A stretch of 64,000 nucleotides of DNA, from contig NC_066518.1 of NCBI RefSeq assembly GCF_024679095.1, positions 10,325,583 through 10,389,582 of the forward strand, written 5' to 3'. Positions within the stretch are counted from its first letter, which is position 1. Each line of letters begins with the position of its first letter. The translations under genes and the position numbers were made by a program. The notes beneath the pieces were generated by a model that saw only the letters and a program-made list of their open reading frames with translations, had not been told where the DNA came from and made no database searches. Shown piece after piece: positions 1-9,412 of this stretch. The stretch is from Eriocheir sinensis. Lineage: Eukaryota; Arthropoda; Malacostraca; Decapoda; Varunidae.

Positions 1-172
1 GCTCACGGCTAAGGAAATATAAGATAAAAAATAACCTTACTAGGGGACAGGGGACCACTACCTCCAAATGCAGAATAATTCCCTGATGTCATGAGCCGTC
101 GCATTCTTCCTCCTGAGATTTATTGTTTTCAGAAAGGAAAGTTGCACCCCGGGTCCAAGAAGAGACATTTAC

Positions 173-650
173 CTTTCTTCTTGTGGAAGAAGGAGAGTCG
201 TCTGACGCGTCGTATGATCCATTGTGTGATGGGGATCTCCTTGCAGGGCTGCTGCTCGAAGGCCACTTGAGGACACTCCTCCCGCTCCTTGGGCCACACG
301 TAGCGGTGCACCTTCTCCAACAGTGTGGGCATCGCACCCCGGGGGCTCCGCGACGCCCCCGGGCTGGGCTGTGGTGTAAGTGACGGAGGGAGCGGCTGCA
401 GGGGATCCCGAGTGGTCCCGCTGATGGTGGCGACAGTGTTACGCGTTCCGTCCTCGTCTCTGTCCCCCGGGGATGCCTCGGGGTCCAGGTGGGAAAAGGG
501 ACGGCCAGCCACCGTGGTCAGTGCTATCGGGGGTGCTGTCACCCCCGTTCCACCAACTTCATACACTCGGGCCCGTCGGTAGGCCCGAAACAGCGTGACC
601 GCGCGCGGGCTCGGCCACAGCCTGCACGTGCACCGCCGCACGCCCTCCAC
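173..650 (-). CDS. Probable exon (basic, Ser-rich protein), unknown gene
   Basis: An open minus-strand frame runs from about 650 down to a donor (AAAG|gtaaat) at 173. The part with the best protein-like composition encodes ...MPTLLEKVHRYVWPKEREE followed by a Cys-containing stretch and a basic end, RRVRRLSFFHKKK. A good acceptor (cctgcag) would start the exon at 395, and a second (accacag) lies a little downstream; both enter in phase 0. The frame upstream of 395 (an acidic DRDEDGT stretch) also reads like protein, so the exon may be longer. It leaves in phase 1 towards the left edge of the window. It lies on the same strand as the exons at 7.5-9 kb and shares their RRxS motif, so I infer the same gene. 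The family is not recognised. Confidence 0.45.
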
Positions 651-663
651 AGCCGCGGCTTAC

Positions 664-730
664 CACATCAAACTCGAAAACAAACCTGACCTGCCCGTCC
701 GTGGCCTGTAGCGGGACCCTTGTGGCGCCG
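664..730 (-). CDS. Candidate short exon, phase 2 to 0
   Basis: Sixty-seven bases on the minus strand read GATRVPLQATDGQVRFVFEF then DV and end at a gtaagc donor. The segment is open in this frame, has coding-like composition (alternating hydrophobic and charged residues) and leaves in phase 0, which fits the phase-0 acceptor at 395. The acceptor (gcgtag) is weak but lies behind a C-rich tract. It would be spliced between the exons at 7.5 kb and 0.4 kb. The alternative is that it is open by chance in a GC-rich island. Confidence 0.35.
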
Positions 731-1165
731 CTACGCCTTCAGGACCACTGAGTCATGGGTGGGGAGTGTGGGATGGGAGGGGGCGGGGCACACGCACGGC
801 ACATCCGCGGGGCGCCGAGGGGAGACGCCCGCGAGGAGGCAGCGGCAGGTGGCAGTGGCGGGAGACACGTGCTAGCGGCAGGAATACAGGTGGCACTGCA
901 CCGCGCGGATGGTCACTTGGCACTGGTGGCAGCGCCCAGGAGGTGCCTCGCTCTCACCTGCCAGCCAGTCTGCCGCGCGCCGCCCCTCCCACTCCTGGCC
1001 TCCCTCCACACGCTCCCCGTCTCGTCCCTCCCCCACTCACTCTCGTCTTCCCCTTCCCTCGCCGTCCAATATATTCTTTACTTCATCACATTCTCTCGGG
1101 GACACAAATGTTGTTCCTCGGGAAATAACTATTCGCTCTTTCCAAAAAGCAATCCAACAACGTGT
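700..1165. other. GC-rich island without a firm gene
   Basis: A GC-rich stretch with CpGs grades into a pyrimidine-rich stretch after 960. A minus-strand donor-like site (GGCAG|gtgaga) sits near 960, so a further upstream exon or a 5' untranslated exon is possible. Open frames here on both strands are short and conflicting. Confidence 0.3.

Positions 1166-1169
<4 letters not shown>

Positions 1170-1217
<48 letters not shown>
1170..1217. repeat. (CT)n microsatellite
   Basis: A pure CT run of about 48 bp is followed by an AT-rich stretch. Apparent Leu-Ser or Glu-Arg open frames over it are artefacts. Confidence 0.95.
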
Positions 1218-1223
<6 letters not shown>

Positions 1224-1567
1224 TAGTCCAGATTCTTTCCATTTTCTTTTTATCAAACAATTATTATTTATTTATTATTAAACCACCATAATAAATCCAT
1301 CCCATTAATGTAACATGGCCAAAGATTATATTCCACGAAGACTTCAAACAGGACAGACATCGCCCCCTCCCCTCCTTCCTCGCCTCTTTCTCTTTGGTCC
1401 TCTGTAAACTTTGCCTCCTCATCCTACATAAGTCTCCTCGCAAGCCCTCTCTCTCTCTCTCTGTGTTGCCTCGGCCGCATAAATTTAAAACTGACCTTAT
1501 TTCGTTGGAAGCACTATACTATGAGGGATAACGTCGCAAATCAACATACAGGAAGCCTCCCCCGCCC

Positions 1568-1832
<265 letters not shown>

Positions 1833-2028
1833 TTCCCTCAAAGCTTCTCCTAATCAAGACAGACGAGGCTTTCTTCTGTCACCTGCATTTTTTCTTTCAA
1901 CCAAATACTTCACGTAGACGAAGGGCGACCATTAAGTTAAGTGATTCTAACCCACAAACACGAATTGACTCAGTATCACCAGCAGAAGCCAATGTTAGTG
2001 CGTTGTTAAAGGGGTGGGGTTGATTCAC

Positions 2029-2029
<1 letters not shown>

Positions 2030-2113
<84 letters not shown>
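2030..2113. repeat. (ATT)n microsatellite
   Basis: About 28 copies of ATT run on into a degenerate TTATT stretch. A shorter ATT tail also follows the poly(A) signal at 56.3 kb, so this tract could be the remnant tail of a retroelement; no element body is recognisable upstream. Confidence 0.9.
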
Positions 2114-2169
2114 GTTTATTTATTATTATTATTGTAGTGATGAGGGTTTTGTGCTTTGGTTAGTGTTTG

Positions 2170-2635
2170 TTTTGTCCGTTGTTTTCTTCATTTTTGTCTT
2201 GTCTACTTTACTCCTCCTCTTCCTTCTCTTTCCATTTGTAGATCTGGCTATGGCTTATTCTATTTCTCCTTCCCCTTTTCCTAGATATACATTTCCTCCT
2301 CCTCTATCTCCACTTTCTCCTTTTCCTCCTCCTTTTTCGTCGTCCTCTTTCTCTTTCTCTCTTTCTCTTCCTCTTCCTCCATTAATTGTTTCCCTTCACT
2401 GATGCTTTGTTGTCCTCCCCTTCTTCTCCTCTCTTCTATCCCCCTCTTCCTCCCCTTCTCTCCAGCATCTCCCTACCTTATAATCTTGCTTGCTCTGGTT
2501 TTGTCCCTCCCTCCCTCCGCTCCTTCATCCCACCGCTCATCTTTCTCTTTCTCATCTGCTGACACACCTTCTATAATTGTTTTCTCGTATCTGCTAAGGC
2601 AAAATCGTCTCTCCCCCTCTTATATCCCATTATGA
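2170..2635. other. Pyrimidine-rich domain, no gene seen
   Basis: Strongly C/T-biased low-complexity DNA (TTCCTCCTCC-like). It switches to purine-rich DNA after about 2700. Open frames are by-products of base composition. Confidence 0.6.
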
Positions 2636-3099
2636 GGCGGGAGTCACTAGTATACAGCCTCGCCTGCCACTCACTGCCTTATACTTCACTGCTCGGCGTT
2701 GAAAGTGAAAAAGGGGGACGCAGGTGTAGTGGAAGGGCGAGTGTAATAGTGATGGTGCTCCGTAATCTAAATAATCTGAAGGCTATTATGTTGCCTCTCG
2801 TCACCTTGTTACCTGAGATTGGGGCGCTTAAGAGGGACAGGCGGAGGGGTGGGAGGGATGTACGAGCAAAGGGAGAGAGATGAAGGGCAGTGGGGGACAT
2901 CAGGAAGAACGGAGAGGAAAGGGAAGGGTGGACGAGAGGCTGATAGGTTTTGGGAGATGAAAGGAGAAGGTGAGTTTTTGAGGAGCGAGAGAATGAAGTA
3001 GATAGATGGGGTACAGGGTTTGGGTAATGGAGGAAGAGAGGGAATGATGGAAGGTATGGGAGTGAATTGGGAAGAGAAATGGAAGAAAGGGGAAGGTTG

Positions 3100-3480
3100 A
3101 ACGAGAGAGGCGATGAAAGGGAGAGCTGGAGGATATATGAGAGGAAGAAAATGAAGTAAGAAAGACGTGTGAGAAAGCTTAGGGAAGGGAGGGAGAGTAT
3201 AAAAGGAAGAGAATGAGATAGAAAGAAGTGAGAGGGAAAGCTTGGAGGAGGAAGGGAGGACATCAAAGGAAGATAATGTGTAATAAAGAAGTGGGAGAAA
3301 GCTTGGAGGAGAAAGGAAGAATATAAAAGAAAGAGAATGAGGATGAAAGATGTGAGAGAAAGCTTGGACGGGAAATCAAAGTTATAAAAGAAAGAGAAAG
3401 AGGGAGAAAGATGTGAGAGGGAACATGAAAGAGGAAGAGAAAGAGGAATCAAAAAGAAAGGAGAAACAGTTCGGGCAAAG
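3100..3480. repeat. Degenerate ~60-bp purine-rich tandem repeat
   Basis: The phrase GTGAGAGAAAGCTTGGA recurs with its AGCTT at roughly 3176, 3239, 3301 and 3361, a period of about 60-62 bp. Each unit continues as purine-rich text with ATAAAAGAAAGAGAATGA. The minus-strand 257-codon open frame across it reflects the repeat and is not treated as a gene. Confidence 0.7.
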
Positions 3481-3774
3481 GAGGGAGAGAGAAAGGAACG
3501 AACGAACGAAGGAAGGAATGGAGGGAGGAGGAAAAGGATTATGTCTCCCCAAGGTCGTTATGGGAATGGGGCGTACCTCGGGGCGCGTGGCAAGCCGGGG
3601 AGGAGATCAATATAGAGCTTTACCATTAATAACACGACGCGATGGAATTTCCCTTCCCCTTGACTTTACCTTTTCCTCGCTGATTTACGGGGCGCTCAGG
3701 TGGACGGCTGGTGTTGTTTACCTGTCCTTTCGCGGTACACAGTGATAGGATTTTTTATTTATATTCAGAGGGTT

Positions 3775-4400
3775 ATTGTTTTCTTGTTTTTTTTTTGTGT
3801 GTGTTTTGAGAGTGTGGTGGAATGCCGGAGTGGGTTTTTGTCATTGGTTTTTGTTTGCCTTCCTGCTATGTTTACTTTTGAATGCACTAATGGGCTAGTT
3901 TGCGTGCGTGTTTGTTCATTATTGTTTATTATTTTCATTAGTGTTTTCCTTGTTTTCATATAATTTGAGGTATGTTGGAATGGAATATCGGTTTTTTTTT
4001 TTTTCATCGCTTTCTTGTACCCTCCTGCTATGTCTATTTTTGAATGCACTAATGGACTTGTTTGCGTGCGTGTTTGTTCATTATTGATTATTATTTACAT
4101 TACTGTTTTCCTTGTTTTCATATAATTTGAGGTATGGTGCAATGGAATGTCGTTTTTTTTTCATCGCTTTCTTGTACCATCTTGCTATGTTTACTTTTGA
4201 ATGCACTAATGGACTTGTTTGCGTGCGTGTTTGTTCATTATTGTTCATTATTTTCATTACTGTTTCCCTTGTTTTCATATAATTTGAGGTATGGTGGAAT
4301 GTCTTTTTTTTCCATCGCTTTTTGTGCCTTTTTGCTATGTCTAATTTTGAACACACCGATGGGCTTGTTTGCGTGCGTGCTTGTTTGATTGCTTGTTTGT
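3775..4400. repeat. Degenerate ~150-160 bp tandem repeat, four units
   Basis: A T-rich unit holding TTTTGAATGCACTAATGG, GTTTGCGTGCGTG and TTTCATATAATTTGAGGTATG recurs with anchor positions at about 3881, 4043, 4200 and 4350 (spacings 162, 157, 150). Short open frames on both strands repeat with the unit. The last unit runs into the SINE-like piece at 4408. Confidence 0.8.
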
Positions 4401-4407
4401 TTTCAGG

Positions 4408-4515
4408 TGCTGCCTATAGCGCCGATAGGCTCTCTTGGGGCGCCTCTTGGATGACCCCGGGCCGTTAGTGGCGGTGGCGAATTTTATTTATGGTGGTTGG
4501 CGTGATGCATGACTC
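4408..4515. mobile_element. SINE-like fragment (GCCTATRGCGCCGRTAGGC family)
   Basis: Positions 4412-4430 read GCCTATAGCGCCGATAGGC and are followed by CTCTTGGGGCGCC. Nearly the same 16-mer occurs at 37328-37345 and, reverse-complemented, in the element at 40356-40500. I read these as fragments of one dispersed family. Ends and length are not defined. Confidence 0.4.
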
Positions 4516-4914
4516 TTGTTTGTTTCTGCATGCCGATTTCTAAAAGGACAATGGCGTTTTATTTATTTTTCCCGTTTTCAATCGTGTGAGTCAGTCAGTG
4601 GTTGCCTCAGCGTAAGTCTGTGTTTTTAAGATTATTATGTCTTTATTTTCTTTTTCGTTAATTCTTTGTATCGTTCATCCGTGTGAGTCAGTTATTCTAT
4701 TTCTCCTCCCCCGTTTCGTAGATATACCTTTCCTCCTCCATCTCCTCTTCCTCTTTCTCACTCTTCCTCCTTTAACCGTTTCCCTCCACTTATCCTTTAC
4801 TGCCTTCCCTCCTCTGCAGTCATCACCATCACTCTCCTTCTCCTCCTCCTCTTCCTCCCTTCCTCCCTCTTCACCATCACCCTCCCTATCTTTTGGTGAC
4901 TGTGCATCCGTCAG

Positions 4915-4974
4915 GCGGCAGAGCAGGACGGACCGGTCGGACCCTTCCCTGCCTCGACCCGCTCGCAGGCACAG
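4915..4974 (+). CDS. Candidate 60-nt exon, phase 0-0
   Basis: A long pyrimidine tract ending in atccgtcag precedes 60 bases that read AAEQDGPVGPFPASTRSQAQ and end at CACAG|gtaacg. Both splice signals are good and the length is a multiple of three. GC content rises sharply at the exon. No neighbouring exon can be linked, and an exon by chance is possible in this pyrimidine-rich DNA. Confidence 0.3.
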
Positions 4975-5084
4975 GTAACGAGAGGTAAACACGGAGACGC
5001 TCTGTGCCGAGTCTGTCCGTCCGATTTACGAGCCAAGGAACGACGAGGTAATGACTCCACGCCCGTTCAGGTGTTGATGACGTA

Positions 5085-5440
5085 GTGGTGGTGGTAGCGA
5101 TGGTTGGGGAAGTGCATGTTGTTCGTGATGGTGGTGGTAGTGGTGTAGTTAGTGGTGTTCTTTGTGGTTGTGGTTGTGGTAGTGGAGGAGGGTAAATGTA
5201 GCGAATGAGTGTAGCAAAAATAAATAAAAGTTGTTTCATCAAGAACTTTACAGAGTTGATATATATAAAAAAATCAGAAGTAAATAATGAATGCTAATGG
5301 TGGTGGTGAAGGACAAACTAAGGGTAATGAAAATAACGAAGAAGAAGAAAGGATTATATGAATGAGGATATGATGATTATATAGAAGAAAAAGAAGAAAT
5401 AGGAGGAGGAGGAGGAGGAGGAGGAGGAGGAGGAGGAGGA
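5085..5440. repeat. GTGGTG-rich stretch and (AGG)n tract
   Basis: Degenerate GGT/GTG triplets (about 5085-5190) give way to A/G-rich text with a pure AGG run at 5401-5440. No gene seen. Confidence 0.8.
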
Positions 5441-5629
5441 AGAAGGATAAGCATAAGACACTCATTGCACCAAAAACTACAAATTCTCGTAAAAAAAAAG
5501 GAAAAATAGATATACTGTCCCTGACTCTCTGCTCTCGATCATCCCTCAGGCAGGAAGGGATTGAGTCTGACGGTGACATACGGAGGCTGGGCGCCGTTCA
5601 TCCGCCTAATGGCACGCGTTCTGCTGCGA

Positions 5630-5766
<137 letters not shown>

Positions 5767-5769
5767 CCC

Positions 5770-7075
5770 ACTCCCCCCACACAGCATCATCACCTCGTTT
5801 CGTGCTCTCCATGAAAATCTAATATCAACACGCTGTCAGAACCGAAACCAATTTTTCCTCCTATATATTGTCTTCTTTTATTCATTTATTTATTCATTAA
5901 TGTTGTATTTATCTAAGTTATTTACATCTGCAAGTCTATTTATTATGATTATATCTGTACGTTTAGCGCAGATGCAAATAGCCACATGACGCTACATAAT
6001 GATATAACGTTCTCTCGCTCTTCCTTTGTAATTCTATGCTTCACCTTTTCCACCCTATTACTGAAGCACGGTATCACACAAACATTTTTCTCCCATACAC
6101 TGGAGGCACACAAAAAGGGAGAACAAGTATCGTTGGCTGGTATAAAAAAAAATAGTTATACCCGACAACACACGCGAATCCATCAATCACATGAGCTCCT
6201 TCAATACAATAATCCCTTCACCAACAACACCCAGGAAGACACAGGCATGCTTATAGACTCAGGCTTACTCACCTACTCAGGAACGTCGTGATGAGGAAAT
6301 GTACTAAGAAGAGACACTCGGCAAAATGCATCACTTGTACAGGGAAACAGGCAACATACGATACGCACAACAGGAATACGGGGGTGATACAAAAGGGGTG
6401 TGGGGGAGACTGGACTAAAAGGATGGGGGGTGGGGGGGGGCTGTTGGTCTTACTGCAGGCAACACCGACGAAGATGAAGGAGGGGCATGTCACGTATATC
6501 AATCACGTAATTCGTATTGAAACTTGATGGGAGAAAAATAACACGCAAAATCAGTGGCTCTGGAAATCCATAAAAAAGGAACATCATTTAAAATATACAT
6601 GCATACCCTTAAGTCATCTTTTCACCGTGCTGTTTATCGTCACGACATGCGAGATGCATTTTATGAAGGTAGATGTTCCCGTCGCCACATTAAACGTGAT
6701 ACTCTACCTTACTGTTTGATATAAGATGTCAAACCTTACCTCCTTCAACCACTGAAACAGATACGACAGACATTAGATACGTGGAAATGACGCTTTATGG
6801 AATACACGTGTTATGCATTAAACTCGGAAACCCTCGTTTTCTTGCATGCACAGTACGTTCACTGTCACTATTTCAAGGGGTAGTAGCGTGTGGGACGTAA
6901 CTACAACACACCACTTGCTAGCTCTACCACAGTCACCAACCATCTCATGGATAATGGGCTATAATAGCTGTACTAGAATTAATGCGCGTGCTGTAATAAT
7001 TTAAAGTAATAAATATCCTAGTTCTCTCTTACAATATGCATGCAAGTCGCTTCAATGCGTGCGTTGCAGCGACAG
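5770..7075. other. AT-rich unique sequence, one weak exon candidate
   Basis: Complex, moderately AT-rich DNA with no long open frame and no recognisable repeat. The only splice-bounded segment I noted is 6273-6303 on the minus strand. Confidence 0.5.
6273..6303 (-). CDS. Candidate 31-nt microexon, phase 1 to 2
   Basis: An acceptor (gtgtctcttcttag) and a strong donor (AGTAG|gtgagt) enclose 31 bases reading HFLITTFLS with split codons at both ends. The phases would join the exon ending at 7479 (phase 1) to the one starting at 730 (phase 2). The segment is very short, so chance cannot be excluded. It competes with the candidate at 7080-7257 for the same place. Confidence 0.2.
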
Positions 7076-7079
7076 TTAC

Positions 7080-7257
7080 CTAAGCTGTCTTTGGTTGTCC
7101 AAAAGCTGTGTCAGCCGTCCACGCTGGCAGGCTACATCTGCTGGGCAGCGCCAGAAAAATGTATAATTTATGCAGACGCTGACTGGCCGCTGTCCGTAAT
7201 GTATTGAGCTGCCTGACATGTGAAGCAATCTAAAAAGGCTATACAATTCCTCTCCTT
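7080..7257 (-). CDS. Candidate 178-nt exon, phase 1 to 2
   Basis: The open segment begins after a weak acceptor (aatctag), reads GEELYSLFRLLHMSG and onwards, and ends at CTTAG|gtaact. Phase is compatible with the exons on either side on the minus strand. Codon composition is much less GC-biased than in the exons at 7.5-9 kb and the polypyrimidine tract is poor, so this is a weak call. Confidence 0.2.
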
Positions 7258-7478
7258 CTAGATTATGCATTTATACACAGGTAACTCCAATAATGAGACC
7301 AAACAATATACAGAGGGAGACCACCAGCCGTCCGGACGCCCTCGGGGTCAAGATCATAAAGAACCGCTGCCTCAGTCAAGCCAAAATTGAACTGAGGCCA
7401 ACGCTGATGACACGGACGCACAGTAAAGCCCGTCGGCCTCTACGGAGACAAAGTTGAACAAGGTCTTTGGATACTCAC

Positions 7479-7607
7479 GAGCTAAGCTTTTCCTGCGCAG
7501 CTTGGAGACGCGGCGGACGAGGGCGGGACCGGCGTTGGACAGCAGGCGGGAGAGTCTCCGCATGGTGGGGACCTTCTCCTTCTCCTCCTTCTCTTCCTCC
7601 GCCTCGC
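7479..7607 (-). CDS. Exon of unknown minus-strand gene (RRLS/RRVS region)
   Basis: The 129-nt exon lies between an acceptor (tctcccctag) and a consensus donor (AGCTC|gtgagt). It enters and leaves in phase 1. It encodes an acidic EAEEEKEEKEKVPT run followed by a basic amphipathic segment, MRRLSRLLSNAGPALVRRVS then KLRRKSLA. RRLS, RRVS and RKS match the basophilic (PKA-type) kinase consensus. Its first two bases complete the codon left open by the exon at 7851-8056 (G|GC), strong support that the two are spliced. The next exon lies downstream at lower coordinates. No family recognised. Confidence 0.7.
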
Positions 7608-7619
7608 CTAGGGGAGATA

Positions 7620-7845
7620 TATAACGTCTCAGAATAGGAGGAGACTGAGGCCAATGATGAATATTATTTCCAGGTGCTATTATTATTGACAGGCATGATA
7701 ATGTTCAAAATATGTGAAAATAAAACCATTAGAAAGAAAAATGACCAGATAATATAAAAACATTACTACATTACAACTCTTACAACTACTATACTACTGC
7801 AACTTCTACTGCTACTACTACTACATCCCCCAAGACGGCCTCCCA
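7620..7845. other. Intron between the 7.85 and 7.61 kb exons
   Basis: AT-rich sequence between two phase-matched minus-strand exons, with a degenerate CTACTA stretch next to the donor. Confidence 0.55.
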
Positions 7846-7850
7846 CTCAC

Positions 7851-8056
7851 CCTCCTTAGGCATGTGGATGGGCGGGTGGACTGAGCTGCGCCGCCTGTTC
7901 TTGGTGCCCCGCCGTGAGTCCCGCCTCGAGACACGGCGGGAGAGCTGCCTCCTGGGGCCGCCCGCCACGCTGTTGCGCCTTCCTCTCGTGGGGCCCGACA
8001 TGGAGCCCCCGGCAGCGCCCCCACGACTCCGCTGCCTCACCAACAAGGGGATGCCG
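7851..8056 (-). CDS. Exon of unknown minus-strand gene (RRNS/RRSS-rich)
   Basis: The 206-nt exon is bounded by a strong acceptor (cttgtcttccctgcag) and donor (GGAGG|gtgagt), entering in phase 2 and leaving in phase 1. It encodes GIPLLVRQRSRGGAAGGSMS then GPTRGRRNSVAGG, a run of RRQLSRRVSRRDSRRG, and RRRSSVHPPIHMPKE. At least five Arg-Arg-x-Ser sites occur in about 69 residues, so this is probably a disordered, phosphorylation-rich regulatory region. GC-rich wobble positions contrast with the AT-rich introns. Codons split at both ends are completed exactly by the neighbouring exons. Confidence 0.75.
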
Positions 8057-8084
8057 CTGCAGGGAAGACAAGGGAAACGTGGTA

Positions 8085-8330
8085 AGATGCAAGAACGAGG
8101 GACTTGAAATGAGTGATGAACATTATACGGATGAAGGGAGTGAGGGAATGAAATTGAGAGATGAACAGTATACGGGTGAAGGATATGAAGGGGATGAAAA
8201 GAGTTAGGGATTGAAAATGAGCGATGAAGAGTATAGGGATGAAGGGAAAGGCATGGCATGAAAATAATGAGAAAAAATGTGATGAATAGTGAACGGAAGA
8301 AATGAAAGGCATGTGATATTGAGGGGGGAA
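8085..8330. repeat. Degenerate ~45-60 bp tandem repeat inside an intron
   Basis: The phrase GATGAACATTATACGGATGAAG and variants recur at about 8115, 8160 and 8223 in A/G-rich DNA between the exons at 7.85-8.06 and 8.75-8.98 kb. A minus-strand frame rich in Phe/His/Ser reads through it only because of the repeat. Confidence 0.6.
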
Positions 8331-8691
8331 ATGTTAGCAGAACACACACAACTTAATGACCAAAGGAAATTCTTCGATTACGTGAAGGGAATCAGCATAA
8401 CAAAGGCCAAAGACGATCAAGCAGATGAGAACCCTTAAAGTATGAAAGTATATGGTGAAGTAAACCTCTGCTAAGCTTTTTGCCCTCTGATTAATGACAC
8501 GGTTCGACGGCCAAGATTTCCACACAAGGGTTATTATTATTATTTTTTTTTTCTGTTTTCGTTTTTGAGTGCATGTGTTTTTGTCCTTTTTTATTTTGTG
8601 TTTGGAAGTGAATTGTCGATGACCGTGATTTTGTTTATATATATGATGCTGTTGTTGTTGTTGCTAGTAAATTAAATGTGCATGTTTTTTT

Positions 8692-8694
<3 letters not shown>

Positions 8695-8746
<52 letters not shown>
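8695..8746. repeat. (CT)n microsatellite beside an exon
   Basis: A run of about 26 CT units stops only a few bases from the minus-strand donor at 8751. On the transcribed strand the intron therefore starts GTAAGG and then continues as (GA)n. Confidence 0.95.
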
Positions 8747-8748
<2 letters not shown>

Positions 8749-8751
8749 TAC

Positions 8752-8975
8752 CCAGAAGCAGCGATTTTCTTTCCGAAGCGTTTCAGTATTTCCTTGAAGC
8801 TTCGAACCGCCCGAGTCAGACCAGAACTCGCTCTGTCTCTCGCTCCCGCTCCTCCTTCTCTTCCTCCTTCTCCTCCTCCTCCTACCGCCCCAACACCAGC
8901 CTTCAACTCTCCCTCCACTTCTCGATCACTATTTGCAAGAGAAAAGTTCCACTCACGAGTTGGGTATAGTTTCTC
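8752..8975 (-). CDS. Exon of unknown minus-strand gene (LTRAVRSFKEILKRF)
   Basis: The 224-nt exon begins after an acceptor (cttcgtttgcag) in phase 0 and ends at TCTGG|gtaagg in phase 2, matching the next exon at 8056. It reads EKLYPTREWNFSLANSDREV, then a Gly/Glu-rich low-complexity linker, then GLTRAVRSFKEILKRFGKKI AAS. The last part is a basic amphipathic helix. The linker corresponds to a short GGA/GAA run in the DNA, so its length probably varies between individuals. Earlier exons must lie at higher coordinates. No family assigned. Confidence 0.65.
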
Positions 8976-9222
8976 CTGCAAACGAAGCGGGTGGAGACGA
9001 ACTTGGAGTAATGTCGTTCAGGCGATCTGTCATGAGTGTGTCCGTCTGTCTAGAAACTACTTGACCTGTTTATGAACCTACCTGCTCCAAACCCTGTCTT
9101 TATATATTTATTTAGTCATCTATATTTCCCTTTGCTTTGTGAGAGGCAGATAGGCTGGTATATCTACTTATCTATCCTATTCATCCACCTTCCATAGTAT
9201 CTGTATATGTTTGTTTTTCTGT

Positions 9223-9289
9223 CTTTTTTACAGCAAAGGATGTTAAGGGACAAAAAAAAGAGGAAACAAGGAAGCCCACGAGCGCTGCT
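9223..9289 (-). mobile_element. Truncated LINE 3'-tail fragment
   Basis: Text resembling the end of the LINE at 9.4 kb (TTTTTTACAGCAAAGGA, then AAGGGACAAAAAAAAG and AAGCCCACGAGCGCTGCT). It lies about 120 bp beyond the 3' end of that LINE in the same orientation. Only the last 65 or so bases are present. Confidence 0.55.
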
Positions 9290-9412
9290 TTGTGTGTGTA
9301 GTGAAGCAATTCCAAAACAAAGAATCAGAAACATTTGAATTCGTATCTATCTTTGTTTATACGTCTTTATTTAGAGGTACAATTCTATATATCTACCCAT
9401 TTATATATCTAT

